From assembly GCA_016707525.1 (NCBI GenBank), contig JADJHP010000001.1, positions 434,001 through 498,000 on the forward strand: a DNA stretch of 64,000 bases. Reading direction: 5' to 3'. The notes below the pieces were generated by a model. The model was not told the DNA's origin and searched no databases. It saw only the letters and a list, made by a program, of their open reading frames with translations. Below, piece by piece: positions 27,190 through 37,917 of the stretch. The first letter of the stretch is position 1. Each line of letters begins with the position of its first letter. This DNA comes from Ignavibacteriota bacterium. Lineage in GTDB: Bacteria > Bacteroidota > Ignavibacteria > UBA10030 > UBA6906. The translations under genes were made by a program, and so were the position numbers.

Positions 27190-27692
27190 CGGTCCTCGTG
27201 TACGCGTTCTGACCTGTACCGGTCTTCCGCTGGTTTTTCTTCCCCCGGCACGCCGATGGGCAGCAGGGAGAAAGGAATGATATTCTCGGGCAGTGTGACC
27301 ACCCGGCGGATCTCGTTCATCCGGGATTCACGGGGATAGACACCCACCCAGACGCTGCCCAATCCAAGGCCGTGCACCGCGAGGAGGATGTTCTGGGTCG
27401 CTGCCGCGCAATCGGCCGGCCAATAGTCCTGGTGCTTCACCAGTTTCAGATCGACGCATACCAGGATGGCGCATGCTGCATGTTGCACCATCTCGGCATA
27501 CGGGTGCGCAGCGCTGAGCGCAGCAAGCGTGGCGCGGTTGTGGATGACGATGAAGTGCCAGGGTTGTTCATTGCCGGCAGAGGGGGCCGACATTGCGGCC
27601 GCAAGGATGCGGCGCAACGTGTCATCGTCCACCGTGCCAGGCAGGAATTGCCGGATCGCCCTGCGTCCGTGTATCGTCTCGAAGAGATCCAT
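27183..27692 (-). CDS. Nitroreductase family flavoprotein
   Basis: FMN-dependent oxidoreductase of 169 residues, short for the family but complete in motifs. It starts MDLFETIHGRRAIRQFLPG with the R-R/S-x-R phosphate-binding arginines. Then come AAMSAPSAGNEQPWHFIVI, CAAATQNILLAVHGLGLGSV and VYPRESRMNEI, with PIGVPGEEKPAED at the C-terminus. The physiological substrate is unknown. ATG at 27692 lies only a few bases downstream of the promoter-like -7 element (27698-27705), so its transcript would be leaderless or nearly so. Confidence 0.88.
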   Translation of the reverse strand: MDLFETIHGRRAIRQFLPGTVDDDTLRRILAAAMSAPSAGNEQPWHFIVIHNRATLAALSAAHPYAEMVQHAACAILVCVDLKLVKHQDYWPADCAAATQNILLAVHGLGLGSVWVGVYPRESRMNEIRRVVTLPENIIPFSLLPIGVPGEEKPAEDRYRSERVHEDRW

Positions 27693-27697
27693 AGCTT

Positions 27698-27728
27698 GAA
27701 GTATACGCAAGAGTGTGGACGATGTCAA
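27698..27728 (-). promoter_or_regulatory. Promoter-like site for nitroreductase-tadA
   Basis: On the minus strand TTG (27728-27726), 20 bp, then TATACTTC (27705-27698). Same spacing as the other sites in the window. It is back to back with the plus-strand site at 27739-27769. Confidence 0.55.
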
Positions 27729-27738
27729 TGCATCGGTG

Positions 27739-27769
27739 TTGCACGACTCGTATGCGTGTCGTATATTGT
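27739..27769 (+). promoter_or_regulatory. Promoter-like site for the secreted phosphatase-fold gene
   Basis: TTG at 27739-27741, exactly 20 bp, TATATTGT at 27762-27769. It lies 41 bp upstream of the ATG at 27811 and only 10 bp from the divergent minus-strand site. Confidence 0.6.
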
Positions 27770-27810
27770 ATCACACCCCTAACACATTTCTCAATGGAGT
27801 CGCATCAGCA

Positions 27811-29354
27811 ATGAAGACCAGAACGTTGCTTGCTGCGCTATTGTGCCTTGTTGTCTCTGCCAATGGCCAGGAAACACTCAAGATCATGTCGTACAACGCG
27901 TTGAACTATCCGGGCAGTGACCGGACGCGCGATGGCTATTTCAAGACCGTCATGCAAACAACGGCTCCGGATATCGTGGTCGTCCAGGAAATGCTGACCT
28001 CCGCAGGGGTGAGCCTGTATCTGAGCAACGTTCTGAACGCCGCTGGTATCGGAACATTCTCGGCCGGCCCGTTCCATCGATGGCACGACGGACACGGAGA
28101 ACGCCATTTTCTATAAGGCGGACAAGGTCACCTTCATTGCGAATACCCGCATTCCGACGGAATTGCGCGACATCAATGAATTCAAATTCTATCACGCTGC
28201 ATCCGCGGAAACACTGCGCGTGTACTCCGTGCACCTGAAGGCCAGCACCGGCAGCGCTAACGCGGCCCAACGCGCGCGGGAAGTCGCCAACCTCCGCACG
28301 TGGACGAACGGTCTCCCGGCAGGATCAAATTTCCTCGTCACGGGCGATTTCAATATCTATTCCTCTTCCGAGGCCGGGTATCAGGCACTGATCGTTGACC
28401 AGCCGGCAAATGATGGCCACTTCGTGGATACCGAACCCTTGAGCGGCACCTGGAATTCGTCCGGGTACACGGCGTATCATACCCAATCCACCCGGACGGC
28501 GCCCTACAGTGATGGGGGGTCTTCGGGAGGGCTGGACGACCGTTTCGATCTCATGCTCTTCTCCCGCGCGATGGTCGAACCCGGCGGGATCACCTATCAA
28601 TCCGGGACGATCACCCCCGTTGGGAATGACGGCGCGCATTTCAACATGTCCATCGGTACCATGCCGAACAGCGCTCATCGATGCAACGCTTGCATATGCC
28701 CTTGAGTACGCCTCCGACCACCTGCCGATCACCGCGATCGTCACCTTCGACGACGCCCAGCTGCCGGTGCAGATCGCATCGTTCAATGCAACGCCCGGTT
28801 CCAACGGGACCGATGTGACGCTTCGTTGGTCGACCCTGTCGGAGACGGAGAACTTCGGGTTCTACGTTCAGATCCGCCGCGAAGGTGAGACCGCCTTCCA
28901 GACCATCGAGAACAGCTTTGTCGCCGGACAGGGTACCGCTGTCACGCCGCATGACTATGGTTTCGTGGATGCTGGCCGCGGTGCCGGGCGTTGGTGGTAC
29001 AGGTTGGAGCAGGTGGACCTGAATGGCGCAAAGCACTATACCCCGGAAGTGAGTGTCGATGTCCTCACGTCGGTGGTGGAGTCGGCCCCGCTCGCGTTCA
29101 CTCTTGAGCAGAACTACCCGAACCCGTTCAATGCGGGTACGGTGATCCGCTTCACGCTGCCCTCAACGGCCACCGTGGCGCTGACCGTCTATGATGTGCT
29201 CGGTCATGAAGTCCGTACCCTTGTGGAAGGGCCGATGGCCGCGGGTATGCACCAGGTGTCCTGGGATGGCTCGCAGCTTGCGAGCGGGGTGTACATCTAT
29301 CGGTTGACGGCGGGGGAGCAGGTACAGACCCGCCGGATGGTGTACGTGCGGTAA
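27811..29354 (+). CDS. Secreted endonuclease/exonuclease/phosphatase-family protein with T9SS sorting domain, frameshifted
   Basis: Predicted exported metal-dependent hydrolase of about 513 residues. Signal peptide: LLAALLCLVVSANG. EEP-fold motifs are KIMSYNALNYPG, DIVVVQEML, VTGDFNIYSSSEAG (GDFN) and YASDHLPITAIV (SDH). A linker with a beta domain follows, then a T9SS type A C-terminal domain, LEQNYPNPFNAGTVIRF to YRLTAGEQVQTRRMVYVR. Frames change near 28074 (TTCC, one extra base) and near 28668. Removing one base at each joins IDGTTDTENAIFYKADK and ALIDATLAYALEY. The substrate (nucleic acid, phosphoester or lipid) is not determinable. Confidence 0.82.
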
Positions 29355-29377
29355 GCAGAGGGTCGTCGTCTTCAGAT

Positions 29378-29417
29378 CAGAACGCCCTGTGTCACATCTC
29401 GTGATGCAGGGCGTTCT
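29378..29417. terminator. Hairpin between convergent genes
   Basis: CAGAACGCCCTG (29378-29389) pairs perfectly with CAGGGCGTTCTG (29406-29417), with further partial pairing inside. It stands between a plus-strand stop at 29354 and a minus-strand stop at 29428, as a bidirectional terminator would. No clear T-tract follows on either side. Confidence 0.6.
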
Positions 29418-29427
29418 GCGCTTCCGG

Positions 29428-29652
29428 TCACATCGTCACGTCCACACTTCCACCCCCTACAGGCGCAACGGCGCCACCCGACCCGTTATATCCTGCGTCC
29501 TGGATCTGCTGTGCCTGCTCCATCAGCATGGCAACGAGCTGCTGGTCCTGCTGGAGTTGCATCTTCATCATCTTCATCCCAAGCTCCTGATGGGTCTGCG
29601 CCACCTTCATGGTTGCCAGTCCCGATGCTGCCTGGATGCTCAGATCACTCAT
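29428..29652 (-). CDS. Small YjfB-like protein (putative motility protein family)
   Basis: A 74-residue acidic/Met- and Gln-rich helical protein with no signal peptide: SDLSIQAASGLATMKVAQTH, then MKMMKMQLQQDQQLVAMLME, ending in a glycine-rich tail. The pattern (short N-terminal Ser/Ile stretch, A-x-x-x-A helix, long Leu/Met/Gln helix) resembles the YjfB motility family, whose role is poorly known. GGAGG lies 7 bp before the ATG. It sits 29 bp after the giant repeat protein on the same strand, so it may share its transcript. The assignment is by pattern only. Confidence 0.5.
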   Translation of the reverse strand: MSDLSIQAASGLATMKVAQTHQELGMKMMKMQLQQDQQLVAMLMEQAQQIQDAGYNGSGGAVAPVGGGSVDVTM

Positions 29653-29681
29653 GGTGTACCTCCATGTACAGAGAGAGAGAG

Positions 29682-32600
29682 TTATTTAAGGATCAACATC
29701 TTGATTGTCTTCACGAACGGATCGACCGGTGGGGCCGGATTCCCGGCGTCCAGCCCGATGGAACGTGCGCTGATCCGGTAGAAATAGACGCCACTCGGCA
29801 GATTACCGCCATCAAGGGTGAGATCGTAGCGTCCCGGCTTCTGCACGGCATTGACAAGGACCCGCACGGTCTGCCCCAGGAGATTATGGAGCGTCAGGAC
29901 CACCTCCGCCTCCGCGGGAATATCGTAGCGGATCACGGTGGATGGATTCCCCGGGTTCGGGAAATTCTGGAACAGATCGTACACGACGGGCGGCGACATG
30001 ATCGTCAGGCTCCACACCGGTGACCATGGTGTGGACCAATCCGAGTTGACGGCACGAACGCGCCAGTAGTAGGTCGTCGTATACTGGAGCGGCCCAACTG
30101 TCGTGACAGTGTCGGTCAGGGTCGAATCGCTCACGATGGGCGTGGTGAACGGCGCATCGGTCGCCACCTGCAGATGATACCGCTGGGCATGCTGTGAGGC
30201 CCGCCAGAGGAACTTCACATTGGGCAGTTGTCCGGACGAAGCGCTGCCCGGCATGAGCAACATGGGCGTGACCGGTGGGGCCACCACCGTGGAGAATGTC
30301 CAAACGGAAGAGAACGTCCCGTCTCCTTCGATGTTGGTTCCGCGCACGCGCCAGAAATAGCGGGTGTCGTATGTCAGGGTGGAGACGGTCACGCTGGTGT
30401 CCCGGATCCCGGTCTGTTCGTACACGGTTGAATCGAACGGCGAGTCCGTTGCGATCTGCATATGATATGAATCGGCAAGCCGGCTTGGATGCCACCGGAA
30501 GGTTAGACCTGTGAGCAATGAGCCCGGCACCGCTGTGCGGCGATTCCTGGAGAGGCGCCAGGGGCGCCACGAGTTTGGTCACGAACGTCGCGGTACGTGA
30601 ATATGCACCTGCTCCGCGGGCGTCAACCGCCTTGACCCGCCAGTAGTAGTTCGTAAAGGGCTCCAATCCCGCGACATCCCGCGTGACACCTGTGACGGCG
30701 CTGTCCCGGAAGAAGAATGTGCCGAAGGACGGGTCCTGCGATATCTCGAGGACATAGTTGGCGGCGCCCGGCGAAGCGGTCCAACGCATCGTCAGTGAAG
30801 CAGCAACGCCGGTCGCGGAATCCGGCGGGGCAACGGATTCCGGCGTCGCTATACTGGTGGTATATTTTCTCGGCGTGGAGAACGCGCTGAATCCCGCCAG
30901 GTTGCCGGCGCGTATCTTCCACCAGTATGTTGTGTGGGGCAGCAAGGCGGACGCGACGCGCGATGTATCGGTCGAGGTCGAGTCGTTCAGGCGCAATTGT
31001 ATGAACTGCGAATCGGTGCTTACCTGGAGATGATACCGCGTGGCACGGTCCGCAGTGTTCCATACCAACGCTTCGCCGGCAGGGATCCCTTCGGCGAGAT
31101 GTGCCGGGGAGACGGGTTGCGGGACCGGTGGCTTTTCGATGATCGTCGTGAATTTGCGTATGGCGGACGGCTGACTGATACAGGCGCCGTCGGCACTGCG
31201 GCCAACCACACGCCAGAAGTAGCTCGTTGTATATGCGAGACCGCTGACGGTCTTGCCCGGACCCGTAATAGTGGAATCGTCCACCAGCGGAGCGCGCAGG
31301 AGCGAATCGCTCGAGAGTACCAGGCGATAGCGTGTCGCACCCTTGGACGATGTCCACGAGAGGGCGACCTGGATCGGCTGGTTGATCGCATCCTGTGCCG
31401 GAGCGGTGGCAACAGGCGTGGCAAGGGTGGTCAGGAATTGTCTGCGCAGCGTCCATGCGCTGGTGCCACCGACATTGGTCGCTTTCACGCGCCAGTAGTA
31501 GACGGCGTAGTAGTCGAGCGAATCCAACGCCCAGAGCGTATCGGCTATCGTGGAGTCCTGCCGGATGATGAACTCGAAGGCCGTATCTGCTGCAAGCTGC
31601 ACCTGATATCTGGCAGCGCGGGCCGCATATTGCCAGGAGAGCGTCGTACTGACCGGGACGTTCTTCGCGTTGACGACCGGGGCCGTAAGCACCGGGAGCG
31701 CCGGGGGATCGGGCACCGTGATGAACCGTTGTGCCGGGCTCCAACTGCTCGTACTCGCGCCTCCGGCCGCCCGGGCGCGGATGCGCCAGAAATAGGTTGT
31801 GGAGCGGCCGAGACTGCTCACCATCCTGGCGGTGTCCACAAGTGTGGAATCGTCGAAGATCGCCGTCCTGAACAGGGAATCCGTTGAGAGCTGCAGGCGA
31901 TAGGTCGTGGCACGGGGCACCTTCGACCAGACGAGACGGGTGTTGACGGGTTGATCCGGTACACCGTTCACCGGCGCTACGGCCAACGGTGTAGCGATGA
32001 TCGTGGTGAAGTGCCAATAGCTTGTCGGTGCACTGGTCCCGCCCGGGTTTATGCTCCGGACCCGCCAGTAATGTCTCAACAACCCTTCCAACGGCTTGGG
32101 GGTGTACACCGTATCCGTGATGGTCGTATCGTCGATCACGATCTGCGTGAAGAGAGAATCCGTCCCGACGAGAAGGCCGTACGTGTCGGCACCTGAGGCC
32201 CGGCGCCACTTGAGCGGTACGGTACGGGACTGATCAAGCAGGCCGCTGGTTGGCGCCACCAGTGTTGTTGCCGACGGAGGGGCAGGCACGGTCCTGAACG
32301 ACCAGACCGGAGAGTATGACCCTATCGAACGGCCATCTGCTGACTTCGCCCGCACCCGCCAGTAGTGTTTCATGAGGCGCGGGAGTGGGCCGACGCTTCT
32401 GCTCGTTGTTGCCACGAGGGAATCATCCAGAACGATCTGGGTCATAAGTGTATCTGTCGCGACCTGAACGCGGTATCGCGCTGCTCCCGGGACATCCTGC
32501 CAGGAGAGGGTTGGCGAAAGCGGCGCGAACAGTTCCCCATTCACCGGCAAGTGTTGCACGGGGGTTGCGATGGTCGTGATGAATTTGCGCGTTGCCGTGT

Positions 32601-35600
32601 ACTCGCTCGCATCAGCCGGATTCTGAGCACGGAGGCGCCACCAGTAGCTGGTCATGCCTTCAAGCGGGCCGACCGTACGCACGGTATCCAGAGAGCTCGA
32701 GTCGACGAAGGCGGGCGTGGTGAAGTGCTCATCCTTTGCAAGCTCGAGCCGGTATGTCTCCGCGTACTGTACGCGCCGCCACCGGACGTGCATGGTCACA
32801 GGCTGCTCGATGATGTCGGGAGTCGGAGCAAGTATGGCCGGGGTATCGAGCACGGTCGTGTAGTAGCGAGCCCCCGAGTAGGCGCTGGTGCTTGACCCAT
32901 CGATGGACCGTGCGCTCACGCGCCAGTAGTATCGCGTGAATCCGACCATCGGCGGGGCTTGATACACCGTGTCCGCGATCCCGGCAGCATCAAGTTCCAG
33001 GGCCGAGAAGTCCGGGAGTCGAGACAACTGCAGACGGTATCCGGCCGGGGCAGGCAGACGGTGCCAGCGGAAGACCGTTGCATGCGGTTGATGCAACGCT
33101 GCGAGGGCGGGGGAGACCGGAACGGGTGTCCCGATGATCGTCCGGAAGGACCATCCCTGCGAAAAGGTGCTGGAGCCCCCGGCATTGATGGCCCGGACCC
33201 GCCAGAAGAAGCGGGAATAGTTGTCGAGCGTACTCAATGTGCAGAGCGGGGCCGTCAGCAGCGAATCGCTCAGGATCAGGATCGAGAAGACCGAATCCCT
33301 GGCCACCTGCAGATGATAGCGCGATGCCCCTGTTGCACCACTCCACTCGAGGGCGAGGGTGATGGGGGTGTTGATGGTCCCGTTCGTCGGCATGACGAGG
33401 ACCGGCACGGCAGGGATGTTGATACGTGTCGTGAAACTCCAGACCGCCGAAGACTGCGCACCACCGGCGTTGATCGCGGTGACCTGCCAGTAGAACTTCG
33501 CACCATAGGGGATGCTGCTCACCGTGACCCAATTGTCGAGTGCCAGCGAATCGTAGACGACCGTCGAGAAGTCCGGGGTTGACGAGATGCGGACACGGAA
33601 TTGCGTTGATCCGGAGGTCTGTCCCCATGAGAGCAACACGGGAAGGCCGACGTCGTTCTGACCATCCGTCGGTGCGGTCAGAGAAGGAACCGCCGGGGGA
33701 GGCACCGTGACCGTCAAGCGCCGCACAGGTGAGTATGCGCTTGGCCCATTGCCGTTGGATGCATTCACGCGCCAGAAATATGTCGTGTTGTAGGCAAGCG
33801 ATGTTACCTGGTGGCTTGTCGCGGCGAGCGCCGGAAAATCGTACAGGACCGATCCAAAGGCAGAATCGGTGGAGATCTGCAGCCTGTACGAATTCGCGCC
33901 CAACGATGGGCGCCATTGGAACGTCATGCTTGTTGGCTGGTTCAGCGCTCCGGCTACCGGCGACGTCAGGAGTGGGACCCCGGGGACCGTGATCAGGGTG
34001 GTGAACGACCAGAGAGGAGATACGGTCACCCCGTTGCTATCACTGCGAGCAGAGACCTGCCAGTAGTACCGCGTGCTCACCGAGAGTGAATCCACGAGGA
34101 CGGACGTGCCCGACAGTCCCGAATCGCTCCGGACGATCGTGCTCATCGTTGAGTCCATGCTGAGCCGGTAGGCGTACGTCCGCGCACCGGATACGGGCAA
34201 CCATTGGAACGACACATTCGCCGGGGTGTATTCCGACGCCTGATTCGGCGGCGTGGTGAGCGTGGGTGTGGCGATGACCGTCGTGAAATTGAAAGGCAAG
34301 GCGAACGCGCTGCTGTCAAGACGGTTGACGCCCTTCACGCGCCAATAGTACGCCGTGTTGTGTCCGAGTCCGGCCTGGGGTGTGACCGCGAAGACCGTAT
34401 CGGTCAGGCCCGTTGTGTCGATCAACGTTGTCGGGAAGTAGGAGTCTGTTGATAGCTGGAGACGGTACCACTCCGAAGAAGAGAACGAGGACCATCGGAG
34501 CACCGGGATCAGTGTCTGTGCCATGCTCCTGCTGACCGGGGTGTACAGCGTTGGAACCGCGGGCTTCTCGAGCATGGTCTTGAACCACCGGGGCTGCGAA
34601 TAGGCGCTGCTCGCGGTACCCGTGGAGTTGGTTGCCTGAACGCGCCACCAGAAGGTTGTGTTGCTCTGCAATGGCCCGACCTGGAACGACGTTGCAACGA
34701 GGGGGAAACGCTCGAAGACCACCCGGGTGAAGAGGGAATCGAGAGCCACCTGCAGGCCGTAGAATGAAGCTCCGGTCGCCGGATTCCATTGCATGGTGGG
34801 TGAGAACCCCTGGTCGAGTGCACCACTCGCAGGTGTTATCAGCACAGGCACGGCGGGAGTGTCGATCCGGGTCGTGAAGGCCCTTACCTCGGACCAGAGG
34901 CTTGTAGAAGTCCCCGTGGCGTTGCGGGCATTGACACGCCAATAGTATGTGCGTGCGCTGCCGAGTGGACCGATCTGACGCGAGATGCCGGTGATCGCGG
35001 CATCGTCGAACACAACGGCGCCGGGAAATGCCGGGTCTTCGGACACCTGCAGCCGGTACATCGCTGCGGCGGGTGAGGCAAGCCAGCTCAGTGTCGGGTT
35101 GAGGACCTGCCCCGGGGCATTGGAGAGCGGTTGGTTCAGATATGGCGTCGCGATCTTGGTCCGGAACGACCATACGGCCGCCGGATAAACGCTCGAATCG
35201 CCGCCAGAGTTGCGCGCGCTCACACGCCAGTAGTACACGGAATCGTTGCCGAGTCCGGCGATCTGCAGGGACTCGGCGCTGACCGTCGTTTCAACGATCA
35301 GGATCTTGAGTGCCGATGTACGCGACACCTGTACGAGGTACGATGTGGCCGTCGGGCTGGCGGACCATTTCAATGTTGGACCCACGAGTTGGTCGGTGGC
35401 CCCGTTCGTTGGTGCGGAGACCGAGGGTTGTGCAAGATTCGTGGTGAACGAGCGGACCTCGGACCACGGGCTTACGCTCGCGGCATTTTTCGCATTGACG
35501 CGCCAGAAGTACTGCTTTGCGGTCAGGAGTGTCGCCACCGTCTTCGAAGAAGTGGTGAGGGTGGAGTCATCGAACACCGTCGACCCGAATGCCATATCCA

Positions 35601-37554
35601 GAGAGACCTGGAGCCGGTATGTCGCCGCATCCGGGACCTGCACCCAGGAGAAGGCTGCTGCTGCAGGTGGGATGCTCTTCGCCCCGTCCAGGGGAACAAC
35701 GAGTGACGGTTCTCCGGCACCCGAGACGATCGTGGTGAAGTTCCACGCAGTGGATGGATACGCGCTTGTATCCCCGTTCGTGTTCCGGGCGCTGACCCTC
35801 CAGTAGTACTTGGTCTTGTTGGCGAGGGGGCCGAGGCGGAGCGTATCCTGCGGAATGGTGGCGTCCAGAAGCAGCGGGGAGAACCCCGTTGCGGTCGAGA
35901 CCTGGCCGCAATACGATGTTGCGCCGGCGATGGGGGTCCAGGAGAGCAATGGTGTCGTCGCTGTTCCTGTGGCCCCACTGGCAGGGCTCACTGCCGACGG
36001 TGCGACGGGTTTGGTGCTGAATGTCCATACGCCGGAATAGTCGGATGTCGTTGCTGCGTTCTTGGAACGAACCCTCCAGTAGTACTTCGCACCGTACGAG
36101 AGTCCGGTCACCGATTTGGAGACACCCGTCACCGCACTATCATCAAAGGCGATGATCGTGAACAGGGAATCGGTTGCCACTTGCAGGCGATAGTTCGCAG
36201 CGTCCGTTGCCGCGATCCATGAGAGCGTTGGAGGGACGGGCTGGCTTGTCGCTCGATTGACCGGTCCTGAGAGGACCGGGACCGCCGGGGTATCAACGAT
36301 GGTCGTGAAATTCCAGGGGGTCGTAGGATAAGCGCTGGTATCGCCAGACGCATTCCGTGCGCTCACCCGCCAATAATACTTCGTCTTATTGGCTAGGCCA
36401 TTCAAGGTGAGCGTGTCGCTCGTCAGGATCACATTGTACAAGAGGGGCGAGAACGATGTTGCCGTGGACACCTGAAGCCGGTAACTTGAGGCGGAGGCGA
36501 CGGTATCCCAATCCAGGACTTGGATTATCGGAGTATTGGTTGCCCCAGTGGCAGGGGAGGTCACCCCTGGAGGGGCGAGTTTGGTCGAGAACGACCGGAC
36601 CCCGGAGAACGCAGAGGTTGCGGCCACGTTCTTGGCACTCAGACGCCAGTAGTATGTGCTGCCGAACAGCAGACCAGGCACGGCCTTGGTCGCCGCTGTT
36701 ATGGCCGAGTCGTTGTACACCAGTGATGTGAACCCCGCGTCGGTGGCGATCTGCAGCCGGTAGGACGCTGCGTCCGGTACGGCGGACCATGTGAAGCTCG
36801 TGGTATTGATCGCAATGCTTTGCGCACCGGACGCCGGAGTCAACTGGGTCGGGACACCCGGTGTATCGACGATCGTCGTGAAGTTCCATGCCGCCGCCCA
36901 CGCGCTGGTGTCGGTCCCTCTCCTCGACTGGACGCGCCAGTAATATTTTGTCTTGTTGACGAGGTTCCGCACGGGGAGCTTCTGGACGGTGAAACCCCAT
37001 TGGACCGCAACGATCGTATCGACGATCATTGTGCCCGCGGTGAACCCGGTTGAGGTGGAGATCTCGATACGGTAAGCGTCAGCGATCGCATCCGCATTCC
37101 AGCGCACCGAGTCCGTGAGCGCGATACCTGTGGCGTTCGTTACCGGTGCGGAAAGGACCGGCGTGCCCGGCTTTGCGGCCACCGTCCGGAAACGCCATGC
37201 CGTGGACCAGGAACTGAGTGTCCCCGTGCCGCTCTCGCGTGTCTTGATGCGCCAGAAGTATGTCGAGTCGCCGACGAGCGGGCCGACCTGGGTCGACTGC
37301 AGCGCTACGGCGGTGTGGGCCACCGAGCGCGCGATGATGATCGTTTCGAACAGGGAATCATCCGCGACTTGGACGAGATACGAGTCCGCGAACGCCACCG
37401 CGTTCCAGCTCAGCGTAATGAGGACAGGTTGTCCTGTTGCTCCATTCGTCGGACTCACCAGGACGGGTGGGTCAATGCTCCACGCCATCGAAGTCCCGAA
37501 CAGGAAGAGGGCCGCTTGAAGTGCTCGTCGTATGTTCCGTCGTGCCATAGCCAT
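29682..37554 (-). CDS. Giant secreted protein with about 26 fibronectin-III-like repeats and a T9SS sorting domain, frameshifted
   Basis: About 2,620 residues. The start (ATG at 37554; 37581 and 37548 are alternatives) gives a signal peptide with RRNIRR then ALQAALFLFGTSMAWS. The body is about 26 tandem repeats of some 95 residues, each with a Trp in strand B (LSWNAVAFADSYLVQVA), a Y/F-Y/F-W-R-V/I motif (KYYWRVSARN) and a closing F-T-T. The C-terminus, NFPNPGNPSTVIRYDIP to FVKTIKMLILK, is a T9SS type A sorting domain. A +1 frameshift near 30536-30555 separates repeat 24 from repeats 25-26. Probably a cell-surface or matrix fibre; ligand unknown. Confidence 0.82.
29995..37470 (-). repeat. About 26 tandem fibronectin-III-like repeat units (around 285 bp each)
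   Basis: Counted from the recurring Y-Y-W-R-V block and the F-x-T boundary. Units are diverged at DNA level rather than recently duplicated. Some neighbours alternate in type, for example repeats ending SAYPTTPWNFTTIVDTP and those ending FSGVRSFSTKLAPP in the N-terminal third, which suggests an older two-unit duplication. Confidence 0.75.
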
Positions 37555-37684
37555 GTATCCACAACGGAAAAGTGCATTCATCGTGCCAGAATCCGGAACC
37601 TGTCTCCCGCAAGCATACGCCGAAAACAGGATGCACGAGCGGTGTGTTGCGGCTAATATTCGCCAGGTGGTGGGAAAAGGCCGC

Positions 37685-37715
37685 TTGACTTTCGGTACTA
37701 CGTGAAGTATATTGG
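37685..37715 (+). promoter_or_regulatory. Promoter-like site for the cobalamin-riboswitch transcript
   Basis: TTG at 37685-37687, exactly 20 bp, TATATTGG at 37708-37715. It lies directly upstream of the riboswitch, as expected for a riboswitch-controlled leader. Confidence 0.65.
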
Positions 37716-37724
37716 GTCAAGTTC

Positions 37725-37875
37725 ATTTGCATCAATGGTACCGGTGTAGGGAATTCCGTATAAGCGGAAGCTGCCCCGCAACTGTAAGTGACAAACGGCG
37801 AGTGTGTCACCGATGCCCAGGCATCGGGAAGACAACTCGAGAGTTCCGGTCACGAGCCAGGAGACCTGCCGGTGC
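37725..37875 (+). promoter_or_regulatory. Cobalamin (B12) riboswitch
   Basis: Conserved blocks appear in order: GGTGTAGGGAA near 37743, AAGCGGAAGCTGCCCCGCAA near 37762, a variable hairpin (CGATGCC/GGCATCG near 37811-37827), and the B12 box AGCCAGGAGACCTGCC at 37855-37870. It would turn off expression of the receptor downstream when adenosylcobalamin or a related corrinoid is bound. The ribosome-binding site of the next gene (AAGGAG, about 37900) lies some 30 bp after the box, so control of translation is plausible. Confidence 0.93.
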
Positions 37876-37917
37876 CAGGTCCACACAAACCTTCGCGGGA
37901 AGGAGAGGGACGTGAGC

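Noticed and set aside
29669..29682. GA repeat upstream of the YjfB-like gene as a contingency repeat
   Set aside because: Only about five units, in the untranslated gap, and likely just part of a purine-rich leader before GGAGG.
30623..32209. Second minus-strand frame of 528 codons within the giant repeat gene
   Set aside because: It is an off-frame reading of the FnIII repeats; it repeats a Gly/Arg/His-rich pattern in step with the real units.
29995..37470. CRISPR or DNA-level tandem repeat array
   Set aside because: The periodicity is about 285 bp, the units are diverged in DNA and keep a coding pattern; no short identical repeats with spacers.
37804..37917. Extended N-terminus of the TonB receptor starting at 37804
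   Set aside because: That stretch is the B12 riboswitch itself; the open frame through it is accidental.
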